Assembly (NCBI GenBank): GCA_017431185.1
Contig: JAFRLP010000648.1
Span: 1 to 18,061 of the forward strand
Length of the DNA: 18,061 bases
Direction: 5' to 3'
Source of the DNA: Victivallales bacterium
GTDB taxonomy: Bacteria; Verrucomicrobiota; Lentisphaeria; Oligosphaerales; Oligosphaeraceae
In this document: one piece after another, positions 1 to 7,766 of the stretch
Position numbering within the stretch: position 1 is the first letter of the stretch
Layout of the letters: each line of letters begins with the position of its first letter
The notes under the pieces: model-generated
The model's database searches: none
Seen by the model: the letters and a program-made list of their open reading frames with translations, nothing else
What the model was told of the DNA's origin: nothing
Translations under genes and position numbers: made by a program

Positions 1-1
1 G

Positions 2-166
2 GCGGGAAGCTGCGGCAAAGGCGGACACGGCGGATGCGGCATGAATGGCGAAAAACAGGCGGGAGGCTGCGGCAAGCAGGCAGTCCAGGTCGGCAACAAG
101 GAAGGTGCCAAAACGAATGCGCCCAAATCAGCAAAACCTTGTGCTGAAGCACCGACAGAAAAATAG
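2..166 (+). CDS. 3' end of a Cys/Gly-rich protein of unknown function (partial)
   Basis: The window opens inside a reading frame that runs 54 codons to a TAG at 164-166. The visible C-terminal tail is rich in Gly, Lys and Cys, with repeated short units of the GCG(K/M) type (three Cys-Gly steps in the first 24 residues) and one more Cys near the end. It then becomes an Ala/Pro/Lys-rich low-complexity end. Such tails can bind metal or be flexible surface extensions, but nothing here decides this. I prefer this frame to the overlapping ATG-initiated frame at 45-293 because it is open from the window edge, is compositionally ordered, and stops well before the next ribosome binding site. The body of the protein lies upstream of the window, so no family can be named. 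Confidence 0.6.
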   Translation, partial: AGSCGKGGHGGCGMNGEKQAGGCGKQAVQVGNKEGAKTNAPKSAKPCAEAPTEK

Positions 167-194
167 ACTTGGGAAAAACAGCGTAAATGTCATC

Positions 195-239
195 CTGCCA
201 GGCCAACTGAAAGTCACTGCGGATGACTTGGCCTGGCAG
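195..239. repeat. Long imperfect hairpin between the Cys-rich gene and the first pseudopilin
   Basis: The arms CTGCCAGGCCAA (195-206) and TTGGCCTGGCAG (228-239) are perfect 12-bp complements. A further 4-bp stem (GTCA 213-216 with TGAC 224-227) continues inside, leaving a 6-nt bulge (207-212) and a 7-nt loop. The result is a 16-bp stem that starts 29 nt after the upstream stop and ends 50 nt before the next ATG. No T-tract follows on either strand, so it is not a textbook intrinsic terminator. It could protect an mRNA end, attenuate read-through, or be a dispersed repeat element. Confidence 0.7.
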
Positions 240-289
240 AAAACCGTTCTTGGTATCTGCGGCAAACAATCCACTTCCAGGGAAAAAAG

Positions 290-1048
290 ATGAATCGGAG
301 ATTTACTTTGATTGAATTGCTAGTCGTAATAGCCATTATTGCCATCCTGGCCTCCATGATGTTGCCAGCCTTGGGCAAGGCGCGCGAAAAAGGCCGTGGC
401 ATCAGTTGTGTCGGCAACCTGAAAACCTGGGGTGTGACGCAAATGATGTATGCAAATGACAATATGGATTATATGGCACGTTGCAGCGAGGGAATGACAT
501 GCTGCGCGGGGCCGCGCTGGGCGGGCGCCCAATGGAAGCCAAGGGCGGCGGGACAGCGATTTCTGCTGCGAGGCGAAGGGACTCTGACCCCCTACATGGG
601 CAATGAGTTCAATGCCAAGTTCTGTCCGTCAGCAGCGCCGGCCATCAAGGCGTACATGAGCGCCAACGACGATGTGTGTTGGGGCGGCGGCTATGGGCTG
701 AACTACAACTTTGGCTGGAATGTAACAGCCAAGGGTGTCCTGGCCTCAAGCATCCTCAACGCTTCCTCAAAGATCATGTTTTCCGACACCAGAGGGTCTA
801 CGGACTCCAATGGGAATTCCAGACTGTGCCCCATACTTGACTACGATGGCGATGCCCAGTCCACGCCCAATACGCACTTCCGCCACAATGCCCATGCCAA
901 CGTCTGCTGGGCGGATGGACATGTGTCCAGCGAAAGTCCTGAAGAATTGGCGGTCAGCGAGGCGCTGTCGTCGGCCAATGTGGGCTGGATTAGCACCGAT
1001 CCTGAAAAATGGCTGCTGGACAAAGAGCAGTTGACCGTGATGGAGTGA
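290..1048 (+). CDS. Type II pseudopilin-like H-X9-DG protein (copy 1)
   Basis: This 252-aa protein has a prepilin leader (MNRR before FTLIELLVV), with Glu at +5 of the mature form (E9) and a hydrophobic helix to about residue 25. The C-terminal half carries the prepilin-processing-associated H-X9-DG motif (H199, D209-G210). The family is exported and cleaved by a type IV prepilin peptidase; it is very abundant in Lentisphaerota and Planctomycetota, and its function is mostly unknown. The residue before the cut is Arg, not the usual Gly. Eight cysteines include a CC pair (71-72) and an FCPS segment (111-114), suggesting disulfides in an exported domain. It closely resembles the pseudopilin at 2130-2918, including a GGGYG(L/M)N..FGW segment and a GW...DP..WLL...Q tail. 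The start is supported by a purine-rich AGGGAAAAAAG directly upstream. Confidence 0.9.
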   Translation: MNRRFTLIELLVVIAIIAILASMMLPALGKAREKGRGISCVGNLKTWGVTQMMYANDNMDYMARCSEGMTCCAGPRWAGAQWKPRAAGQRFLLRGEGTLTPYMGNEFNAKFCPSAAPAIKAYMSANDDVCWGGGYGLNYNFGWNVTAKGVLASSILNASSKIMFSDTRGSTDSNGNSRLCPILDYDGDAQSTPNTHFRHNAHANVCWADGHVSSESPEELAVSEALSSANVGWISTDPEKWLLDKEQLTVME

Positions 1049-1119
1049 CCATGGTGAAGGCATCGCGCCTGGCTTGTGTGCCATGGAGATACAAAAGCAA
1101 CAACTGAAAAGATGATGAT

Positions 1120-1620
1120 ATGGATGGCAAAGGAGAAAAACAAGGGTTTCTGGCAAGGTTGAGCAAGGCTGAAAAACGCCGGCTTGCCGGATTGCTCTCA
1201 ATACTGGCAATAGTGTCGATTCTGGCCTATCGCCTGTTTCATCCGGCTGATCCCCTGGCGGAGTTGAGACGAACCGAGGCAGCCGTAGTGGCTCCAGAGG
1301 CACAGAACATCATTGACAAAGCGCTGGCTTTCATCCGGGAAGGAAACTATGGAAGAAATGGCCTGTTCTCCCTGATGGCCTCCCGTGATTTCGTGATGTA
1401 CCAGGTGGACTATACCGATGAGGCAACAGGGCTTTTCAGTGCAAGGCAACCCAGTTTTACGCCTTTCACCGTCTTGCCTGACGCCAGAAGGAAAGTCCAT
1501 AGTTCCTTCCCGCACGTATTTGTACGGTTGCACAGCGTGCCTCGCCAGGAGGATTACTGGATTGCCGCCGTCAAGTTCAAACACGGCTACCGCATCGACT
1601 CCATCTGCAAGGTTCCATGA
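1120..1620 (+). CDS. Membrane-anchored small protein, family member B1
   Basis: This 166-aa protein has a charged N-terminus, one hydrophobic helix at about 22-40, then a DPL motif and a soluble domain of about 120 residues, presumably outside the membrane. I recognise no named family. It is a divergent paralogue of the next gene (1636-2064) and of the one at 2935-3360: all three share an anchor, DPL just after it, a helix of DKAL..I type, an L(Y/F)(K/S)(L/M)(M/V)ASRD-like segment (MASRD in B1 and B2), and a terminal (I/L).SI strand. B1 is the longest and lacks the FCPAE segment of the other two. It follows a pseudopilin by 71 bp and precedes B2 by 15 bp, so they are probably one transcript. 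The ribosome binding site is weak; ATG 1120 is the first in frame. Confidence 0.75.
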   Translation: MDGKGEKQGFLARLSKAEKRRLAGLLSILAIVSILAYRLFHPADPLAELRRTEAAVVAPEAQNIIDKALAFIREGNYGRNGLFSLMASRDFVMYQVDYTDEATGLFSARQPSFTPFTVLPDARRKVHSSFPHVFVRLHSVPRQEDYWIAAVKFKHGYRIDSICKVP

Positions 1621-1635
1621 AAGGGGCGTCATCAA

Positions 1636-2064
1636 ATGAACAGCATGAAAAAACTGATTGCCATTTTAATAGTGCTTCTGGTAGTGGCGGGTCTCTTCCT
1701 GGCCAGCCGTTCGGATCCATTGAAGGAAATGAAGACAGAGCAGGTGGAGAACATCTCCAACCCGCGACTCACGGAGTTTGTGGACAAGGCACTGGAACTC
1801 ATCCAAAAAGAGGACCTGAAATCACTCTACAAAATGATGGCCAGCCGTGATTGGGTCATGCTTGACGTGGAATACAAAGAGGGGCTTTTCAAGGAAAAGG
1901 ACTTCTGCCCTGCGGAAATCCTGGACACACTGAAGATTGAACGCGGCAAACAGAGCTTCTACAAGGTCCATGTGAAAAGCGCCCGACGTGGCAAGACCTA
2001 TACTTTCACCGTTCTGGAGGACAAAGGCCGCTTCCGTCTTGAATCAATCTCTGAAAAAAAATAA
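1636..2064 (+). CDS. Membrane-anchored small protein, family member B2
   Basis: This 142-aa protein has a short basic N-terminus, a hydrophobic helix at about 6-24, then SDPL and a soluble domain. Its likely features are a helix around DKALELI (50-56), LYKMMASRD (64-72), FCPAE (90-94), and a basic strand-rich end ([17 protein letters not shown]). The mix of a small helical part and a beta-rich end recalls small extracytoplasmic alpha+beta domains, but no family can be named. FCPAE sits at the same residue numbers in the third paralogue (2935-3360). An AAGGGG ribosome binding site at 1621-1626 lies 9 nt before ATG 1636; a second in-frame ATG is at 1645. It is only 15 bp after B1. Confidence 0.8.
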   Translation: MNSMKKLIAILIVLLVVAGLFLASRSDPLKEMKTEQVENISNPRLTEFVDKALELIQKEDLKSLYKMMASRDWVMLDVEYKEGLFKEKDFCPAEILDTLKIERGKQSFYKVHVKSARRGKTYTFTVLEDKGRFRLESISEKK

Positions 2065-2129
2065 GTTCCCCGCCAAAACGTTTTCTGTCAATGACCAGAC
2101 TATCAACAATCAGAAGGCCAATCGCCACA

Positions 2130-2918
2130 ATGAAACTTCTCATGACCCGTCGTTTTTTCACCCTTGTCGAACTGCTTGTCGTCATCGCCATCATTGCCAT
2201 TCTCGCCTCAATGCTTATGCCGGCCCTGGGAAAGGCGCGCGAACAGGCGCGTGGCATCAGTTGCGTCAACAACCTGAAGACGCACGGCCTGGCTGCAATC
2301 CAATACGCCAACGACAATGCCGATTTCATGAGCAGGATGAACACCGGCGCATCCTGCTGTGCTGGAACCGCCTGGAATGGCAAAGGGGACATCGGAGAAC
2401 GCGAGTACAACCTAAAGGAATCCGGGCTCATTTCCGTCTATTTCGGGGATGACTACAATGTGAAACTCTGCCCCTCCGTCAAGGCGCAGGTGAATGAATG
2501 CCATAACAAGAATGGATGGTGCTACGGCGGCGGCTACGGGATGAACGGCAACTTTGGCTGGACTGGAACCGCCACGGCCATCATTCTCACCTCCATCAAC
2601 GAGGCATCTGGCAAAATCCTTTTCGGTGACTCATACGACGCCTCCTGGGACGAACAGTACGGCTACGTCATCCGTCTGAACCCCTATGACAAATGCGTCA
2701 ACTGGATGTCAGGGGTGAGCAACATGAGTCCGAATTCGCAGTTCCGGCATGGAGGCAAGAGCGGCATAGCCTGGGTGGACGGGCATGTCACCAGTGAAAA
2801 GCCCGCCAAGCTCGGCACCTCCACCTCCGACACGGCGCGCAACATCGGTTGGGTCAAGGACGATCCCAAATACTGGCTGCTGAATAAAGACCAGGAACGG
2901 GAATACGCCGAAAACTGA
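2130..2918 (+). CDS. Type II pseudopilin-like H-X9-DG protein (copy 2)
   Basis: This 262-aa protein has a prepilin leader (MKLLMTRRF before FTLVELL), Glu at +5 (E14), a hydrophobic helix to about 33, and the H-X9-DG motif (H207, D217-G218). It is clearly a paralogue of the 290-1048 protein: shared features are CC (76-77), a LCPS segment (113-116), GGGYG(L/M)N..FGW, and a GW...DP..WLL...Q tail. The frame is open from an ATG at 2091, but that start has no ribosome binding site and would put 22 residues before the cut. ATG 2130 is preferred, with AGAAGG at 2112-2117; ATG 2142 is a third option. The residue before the expected cut is Phe rather than Gly. It lies 65 bp after B2 and 16 bp before B3. 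Confidence 0.88.
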   Translation: MKLLMTRRFFTLVELLVVIAIIAILASMLMPALGKAREQARGISCVNNLKTHGLAAIQYANDNADFMSRMNTGASCCAGTAWNGKGDIGEREYNLKESGLISVYFGDDYNVKLCPSVKAQVNECHNKNGWCYGGGYGMNGNFGWTGTATAIILTSINEASGKILFGDSYDASWDEQYGYVIRLNPYDKCVNWMSGVSNMSPNSQFRHGGKSGIAWVDGHVTSEKPAKLGTSTSDTARNIGWVKDDPKYWLLNKDQEREYAEN

Positions 2919-2934
2919 ACAAGGAGCCTCTGCC

Positions 2935-3360
2935 ATGAAGAAACATTGGAAATGGATAGTCCCCCTGGCGCTGGCTTGTGCAGCAGCGGTGCTATGGCGT
3001 TCCTATGCAACCGATCCGCTGGCCGACTACAAAAAGGCGCAAATCGAAGTACTGGAAAACCAGGTTGAGCTCAAAGCTCTGGTGGAAGAAGCGCTCAAGG
3101 CCATCGAGGCCAATGACAAGCACGCCTTGTACAAACTTGTCGGCGGGGATCCGATGGCGTTTAATCGACGCTATATTCAACGAATGTTCCACGTGCAGGA
3201 TTTCTGCCCCGCCGAAATGGGGCAATCCCGTAAAATAACCCGCAACGATGAGATTTTCTACCAAGTCGATGTACACAGCGTCAAACGGAAACGCGACTAT
3301 CAGTTCAACATTGCCAGAAACCGGGGGCAATTAGTCATCGCCTCTATTGAGGAACGGTAG
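2935..3360 (+). CDS. Membrane-anchored small protein, family member B3
   Basis: This 141-aa protein has an anchor helix at about 7-22, TDPL right after it, a helical EEALKAIE segment, LYKLVGGD (65-72), FCPAE (90-94) and a strand-rich basic C-terminal end. It is nearly the same length as B2 and aligns with it without large gaps, although overall identity is low. AAGGAG at 2921-2926 is an ideal ribosome binding site 8 nt before ATG 2935. The gene follows a pseudopilin by 16 bp, as B1 follows the first pseudopilin, which suggests that the two proteins of each pair work together. Function is unknown; a minor assembly or stabilising partner of the pseudopilin is one possibility. Confidence 0.8.
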   Translation: MKKHWKWIVPLALACAAAVLWRSYATDPLADYKKAQIEVLENQVELKALVEEALKAIEANDKHALYKLVGGDPMAFNRRYIQRMFHVQDFCPAEMGQSRKITRNDEIFYQVDVHSVKRKRDYQFNIARNRGQLVIASIEER

Positions 3361-3369
3361 AACGGAATA

Positions 3370-3408
3370 TAGTGGCGAATCAATGAATGGTTTTCCAATT
3401 AGCCACTA
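3370..3408. terminator. Hairpin in the convergent intergenic region, possible terminator
   Basis: TAGTGGC (3370-3376) pairs with GCCACTA (3402-3408), AAT with ATT just inside, and TGG with CCA around a TTTT loop. It begins 10 nt after the stop of the plus-strand gene B3 and faces a converging gene that ends at 3466. There is no clear T-tract after it, so its role as a terminator is only suggested by position. Confidence 0.4.
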
Positions 3409-3444
3409 GTGTCTGCCATCTCGCTTTCCATCGTCCGCGACTGC

Positions 3445-3466
3445 ACCATGACATTAAGGTCATGGT
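3445..3466. terminator. Second hairpin at the end of the converging genes, possible terminator
   Basis: ACCATGAC (3445-3452) and GTCATGGT (3459-3466) form a perfect 8-bp stem around the 6-nt loop ATTAAG. On the plus strand it is followed by CAAATTTTCC, a weak T-run. Its right arm touches the stop codon of the minus-strand oxidoreductase gene (3466-3468). It could end transcription coming from the plus-strand array. Confidence 0.45.
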
Positions 3467-5709
3467 CAAATTTTCCGAGTAGCCCCCCTGTGATAGACAT
3501 GCACTCCGTACAGGCGTGCATAGGGGTCTCCCCGTGAGGCCAGCAGTTTCACCACCAGCTTCGAGGTCGTGACTGCCTGGGCAAAGTCGAAACGGCGGAA
3601 CCGGAAGCAGTTGTCCCGTTCCGAGAGGAGCGGAACCATGCCCCCGTCCTTTTCGTACTCGACCTCAAATTCCCTGATGCATTCAGGGGAAGTTCGCCCA
3701 AACCTGCATTCATCCAGATTGGTGTCAAAAACCAAATTCAGACGGTCAAAGGCAACAGGCGCTGGCCAGACAAGCGTGACAGTCTGGGGGAATCCCTCCT
3801 CCGCAACCCAGATATTCGGCTGTTCGGCGGAGGGACGCCCGTAGTCGTTATGAATATTCTCAATGCCGTATGGCCGCTGTTCTGGCAGAAGATTGAGAAC
3901 CATATTCTGGAAATTGAGATAGCAGCCGTCTGCCTTGCGATAAAACCCTGGCAAATGAATATCGGAAGTGCAGACAGAGACCGCTTCCTGCGGGTCCAGA
4001 ATCACTGCATAACTCCCCTGCCCTAGTTTCAACCCGAACGTAAAATCCACGACAACCCGTTTTCCAGGAGGGACTTGAACGGTGACAGCCTTCAAATCCT
4101 CGCCAAAAACGTCCTTGCGCAAACGTGCGGTGACCGGAAGCGTCATGCCTGAAGCATTGTCCAGCATCAATTGTATAGTGTTGAGAACGTCTGTCTGAAG
4201 CAGGAAAACCTGTCCCTTGCGTCGGTCTGCCGACGGGACATCGCAAGGGTCGCCGTCCGATTTCGGTTGCCAGGTCAAAGGCTCGCTGCCAGTCGGGGAC
4301 ATCATCCGCAAAGTGAAGTCAGAAGAGGCCGACAATTGCGCGTTCCTGGCCAAATCGTCTGACACCTGAACGGGACGCTCAGGCAGGAGCTGGTCGTTCT
4401 TCTGCAACAGAGCGCGCAGTTCAGCCAGATGTTCCAGGAAAAGCGCCTGCGGGGTGCAATGGTATTTTTCCAGCAGGGCAACCGCGCTGCCTACGGCCTG
4501 GGCGCAAACCGCGCAAGTCGCCATTACCCGTGTGGATCCAAGCGCCACGTGGGAAACGCTGATGTTCCGTCCCGCCATCAGCAGATTCGGGATGTTCCGG
4601 GAATAGAGCGAACGAAAGGGAATCCCATACGTCGGCGGAAACAGGAAAGGCGGTGTGCTGCCGGGATGTCCGGCGGCGAAAATCCCCTCCGGCGGATGAA
4701 TGTCGATAGGCCAGCCGCCATAGGCCACGGCATCAGGGAACTCCCGGTTCTCCATGATGTCATTCTGCGAGAGCATGAAATCGCCCAGGAAACGCCGCGA
4801 CTCGCGTTTGCCAGTAATGGGCGCAATCCAACTGATTGCGTAATTGTCCGCCCCGTGGTCGCCGCGATTCTTGACATGGTCCCAGAGGCCGAAGAGAATG
4901 TCCTTCAGTTTCTCATAGATGAGTTCGTTGTCATGGATGGTATCCAATTCTCCACCGTATTCCAGCCACCAGTAGCCGCCGTCGAGCCGCGAATGGTTGC
5001 GGAACGGCAGGTCGGCGTCCGACTCAAAACGCAGTGCGCCATGCGGCGGCGTGAATGGTACCGGATGTCCCGTGTCAACAGCCCGGAACGCGATGGAGCT
5101 GCCTTGGGTTTTCGCATCCGGCTGTTCAGGAGCGAGAGACTCGCCAAACTCATCCCTCCCCTCCCGCCCCATGCGGTATTCGGCACCGGCACAGGCGAAG
5201 AAGCCGTCCCCGCTGGCATCGATGAAATAGTCCGCATGGATGGTATAGTTGATTTCACGGTTGATTCCCCGGGCGTGAACAGCCTGGAGCCGGCCCTGCG
5301 CCATCTCCACATCCAGCGCTTCCGTGTTCATCAGCAGGGAGATATTCTCCTCGCGATCCACGGCCTCGCGCAGAACCATGCTCCAGCAGGAGCGATAGCC
5401 GTTTTCGTGATGCCAGGCGTTCCAATTCTTCAGCTCCTCGATGATACCGCACTCTCGCGCATTGCGGTGAATGTAATTGTACGCGCCATTCACATGCTTC
5501 CCGCTTCCATCACTGTATTCTGAACTCGAGACGCCTCCGAGAACCGGGCGATTCTGCATGAGCAACGTCCGCACGCCCTCGCGCGCCGCCGCAATGGCGG
5601 CCACCACTCCGGCCACGCCGCCGCCAACCACCAGCAGTTGCGTGTGGATGGTCTCATCGAAATCAGGATGGCAGGTCTGGTCTTTGAAGAAGGTTCTCTG
5701 GTCAGTCAT
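3466..5709 (-). CDS. FAD-dependent oxidoreductase (FAD_oxidored type) with C-terminal extension
   Basis: This 747-aa protein has an N-terminal dinucleotide-binding fold: VVGGGVAG (27-34) followed by a helix and REG, then PVLGGVSSSE (55-64). FIDASGDG (162-169) and LLMAGRNISVSH (376-387), then a Gly- and Ala-rich helix (about 390-412), match the FAD-contacting segments of the FAD_oxidored family. Residues about 455-747 form a second part of strand-rich sequence, perhaps a beta-sandwich or carbohydrate-binding domain; this is inferred from composition only. There is no obvious signal peptide, so it probably acts in the cytoplasm, oxidising a sugar, polyol or related small molecule; the substrate is unknown. 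It is the last gene of the minus-strand operon, 51 bp after the DUF4838 gene. The start at 5709 has GGAG about 7 nt upstream. Confidence 0.88.
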   Translation of the reverse strand: MTDQRTFFKDQTCHPDFDETIHTQLLVVGGGVAGVVAAIAAAREGVRTLLMQNRPVLGGVSSSEYSDGSGKHVNGAYNYIHRNARECGIIEELKNWNAWHHENGYRSCWSMVLREAVDREENISLLMNTEALDVEMAQGRLQAVHARGINREINYTIHADYFIDASGDGFFACAGAEYRMGREGRDEFGESLAPEQPDAKTQGSSIAFRAVDTGHPVPFTPPHGALRFESDADLPFRNHSRLDGGYWWLEYGGELDTIHDNELIYEKLKDILFGLWDHVKNRGDHGADNYAISWIAPITGKRESRRFLGDFMLSQNDIMENREFPDAVAYGGWPIDIHPPEGIFAAGHPGSTPPFLFPPTYGIPFRSLYSRNIPNLLMAGRNISVSHVALGSTRVMATCAVCAQAVGSAVALLEKYHCTPQALFLEHLAELRALLQKNDQLLPERPVQVSDDLARNAQLSASSDFTLRMMSPTGSEPLTWQPKSDGDPCDVPSADRRKGQVFLLQTDVLNTIQLMLDNASGMTLPVTARLRKDVFGEDLKAVTVQVPPGKRVVVDFTFGLKLGQGSYAVILDPQEAVSVCTSDIHLPGFYRKADGCYLNFQNMVLNLLPEQRPYGIENIHNDYGRPSAEQPNIWVAEEGFPQTVTLVWPAPVAFDRLNLVFDTNLDECRFGRTSPECIREFEVEYEKDGGMVPLLSERDNCFRFRRFDFAQAVTTSKLVVKLLASRGDPYARLYGVHVYHRGATRKI

Positions 5710-5760
5710 GGGAGGACTCCATTCAGTTCTGCTGAAAACAGGCTGCCCAAGGATAGGGCG

Positions 5761-7740
5761 TCACTCTGTCATCTCGGTCTCGTCGTCGCGCCACGATTTC
5801 CGTATGGCGAAGGGCTTCAGGTAGCCGCCGGTTTCAAAACCAAAGGTCAGCAGGTAGAGTTTCAGGAGGCGGAAATCGGCGTCCATTCGCTCATAAAGCC
5901 GTTTGTCATTGAGTTTTCTCGCCGACCGGAAAGCAGCTGCGAAAATGTCCAGCAGTTCCTGCGCCTCCTTCTTCTGCTGGACGAGCAGCGCGTTGCGACT
6001 AATCAGTTTGCCGGCGTATTTGCCATAAAAAGGTTCCCAATTCCAGCACAGGCAAAAAGCCCCGAAGTTTACGAAATCACTGGTGAGCGGCCTGGGATTT
6101 CTTTCACCGGGATGACCGCCCGCATAGAATCTGCGCGACATTTCCAGATGATACCTGGCCATGTTTTCCGCTGCCTCGTCGCCGTAGTAGTTTCGGCAGA
6201 ACAACCGAACCGCATCCTCGATGGATTCGTCGGGACTCCAATTCAGCCGGGCATGAACGAAGAACATCAAGGCGCAGGCGTCCCAGGTCTCCTCGTATGC
6301 GCGGTCAGGCAACTGCCAGTTGGGACCGCGCATGCGCTGGCTGCCAGAATGGAGATTGGCTCCATTGGGCACGTCAGGTATGATTCCGGGAGAAGTTCCA
6401 GCTATCCCCAGCGAACGATAGAACTGCATGTCCTTCTTCAGCGTCTCCAAAGGGAAACGAGGGTAATTCCGGCAATCGTAATAATCCCGCACAAAGATAT
6501 TCCTGGTCTTTTCTGACCAATTTCTCAAAAACTCGGCAAAAAGGACATTGCGGGGACAGTTCGGGTCGTCCATCGAGTGGATGCAGCAACGGTAGAGCGG
6601 AGCAAAGGAGACGAGCAGATTTTTGCCGACCTCGCAGTCTGGAGCCTTCAGCATCGGCCAGTGATAGGCGTAAACAAACATCTTGAGTTCGGGATAGACA
6701 CTGTTGACCTTCTCCATGATGGCATTTGCCGCCTTGATGTAGCGCGTCGAATAAGAGCGAGGACGCTGGGAACCCGGTTTAGGAAAATCCTCTGCGGAGT
6801 CCAATTGTACCGACCAGGGATCATCGCCAAAGCCAAAGCCTTCGCTGTCACTGTCATTGTAGCCGAATGGCAGAATCTGGGTCATAGGGTATTTCCTCTT
6901 GTATGCAATCATACGCTCGGCGATGATATTGATAACATCCGGATGACCTAGCGCAATCTGCGCCCCCCTGTGATATTTCCGCGTCGGTTTCCCGTCAACC
7001 TGCGAATAGTATTCCGGATGCCTTTCCGCGTAGATTCTCGACGGCAGCCAATAATAGAAGGTGTGCCCGCCTGCCATCATGTCGAATCCGTACTGCAAAC
7101 GGGTGCCCGCTGTCGCCTCCATGCTTTGCGGATTGCCACCAGGGGAATTGACCAGGTTTCGCGCCATCCACAGATTCATTTCCCGGTTTTCATGCGACCA
7201 GTCGGAATTGGTGATGGCAAAGCCTCGGATGGAAAAACAGGGCTTGTCCCAATAGGGCACGACAATCGGTGTCGCCAAAGCTTTATGCGGCGCAAAATCC
7301 AGTCTCATTGCCGGGCGAGGAAACGCCACACCCAGATTCTTCTCCAAAAGCTTATACACGCCGTTCAGCACTCCCTTACCGGAATACGCGCAGAGGATGA
7401 AACGTCGTTTGTCGAGTCCATGCAGCAAAAAGCCATCCTGCCCCAGTTCTTCATGCGTTAGCTGATTGGAGGTCATGGCCGCGTCCGCCTCCTCCGATGA
7501 GTTGTCCCCCGCAATCGCCAGCCTCAACAGCAGGCTCCCCTCCCCCTCGTATCCCGCAGTGTCGCAGTAGCTCCGCAGGACCTGGACAAGTTCCTGCTTC
7601 GCAAGCAGGACAGCCGGGTCGTAGCTTTTGGTCTCCACGGAGATGGCAGGACGGTCATTGACGACCATGCTGAAGCCGTCAGCCCGAAGATATGCCACCA
7701 AACCGACGACAACGGAGACGATTGCCCTTCTGATGTTCAT
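5761..7740 (-). CDS. Secreted DUF4838 protein, candidate GH163-type glycoside hydrolase
   Basis: From the preferred start this is 659 aa. It begins with an Sec-type signal (MNIRR, then a hydrophobic stretch to about residue 18). The N-terminal domain (about 20-150) resembles the alpha/beta domain that precedes the barrel in GH20- and GH67-like enzymes; the GKGVLNGVYKLLEK.LG segment (about 121-137) is typical. The middle fits DUF4838: an FGYNDSDS segment (292-299), in the place where the family has its conserved Asn-Asp, and CCIHSMDDPNC (385-395), matching its C.....HP..DP.C-like signature. DUF4838 includes GH163 endo-beta-N-acetylglucosaminidases, but substrate cannot be assigned here; the Cys residues that many members carry after the Asn-Asp are absent. 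The ATG at 7770 overlaps the pilin stop as ATGA, but the ATG at 7740 has an AAAGGAGAG site and gives a better signal peptide. Confidence 0.82.
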   Translation of the reverse strand: MNIRRAIVSVVVGLVAYLRADGFSMVVNDRPAISVETKSYDPAVLLAKQELVQVLRSYCDTAGYEGEGSLLLRLAIAGDNSSEEADAAMTSNQLTHEELGQDGFLLHGLDKRRFILCAYSGKGVLNGVYKLLEKNLGVAFPRPAMRLDFAPHKALATPIVVPYWDKPCFSIRGFAITNSDWSHENREMNLWMARNLVNSPGGNPQSMEATAGTRLQYGFDMMAGGHTFYYWLPSRIYAERHPEYYSQVDGKPTRKYHRGAQIALGHPDVINIIAERMIAYKRKYPMTQILPFGYNDSDSEGFGFGDDPWSVQLDSAEDFPKPGSQRPRSYSTRYIKAANAIMEKVNSVYPELKMFVYAYHWPMLKAPDCEVGKNLLVSFAPLYRCCIHSMDDPNCPRNVLFAEFLRNWSEKTRNIFVRDYYDCRNYPRFPLETLKKDMQFYRSLGIAGTSPGIIPDVPNGANLHSGSQRMRGPNWQLPDRAYEETWDACALMFFVHARLNWSPDESIEDAVRLFCRNYYGDEAAENMARYHLEMSRRFYAGGHPGERNPRPLTSDFVNFGAFCLCWNWEPFYGKYAGKLISRNALLVQQKKEAQELLDIFAAAFRSARKLNDKRLYERMDADFRLLKLYLLTFGFETGGYLKPFAIRKSWRDDETEMTE

Positions 7741-7766
7741 AAAGACTCTCCTTTGTTCAGTCCAGA

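Noticed and set aside
45..293. ATG-initiated 82-codon frame overlapping the Cys/Gly-rich tail
   Set aside because: It overlaps the better tail frame, is Arg/Lys/Gln-rich without order, runs across the hairpin at 195-239, and ends over the start of the pseudopilin.
4429..5523. 364-codon open frame on the plus strand inside the oxidoreductase
   Set aside because: It is antisense to a protein with clear FAD-binding motifs; its product shows no recognisable motif.
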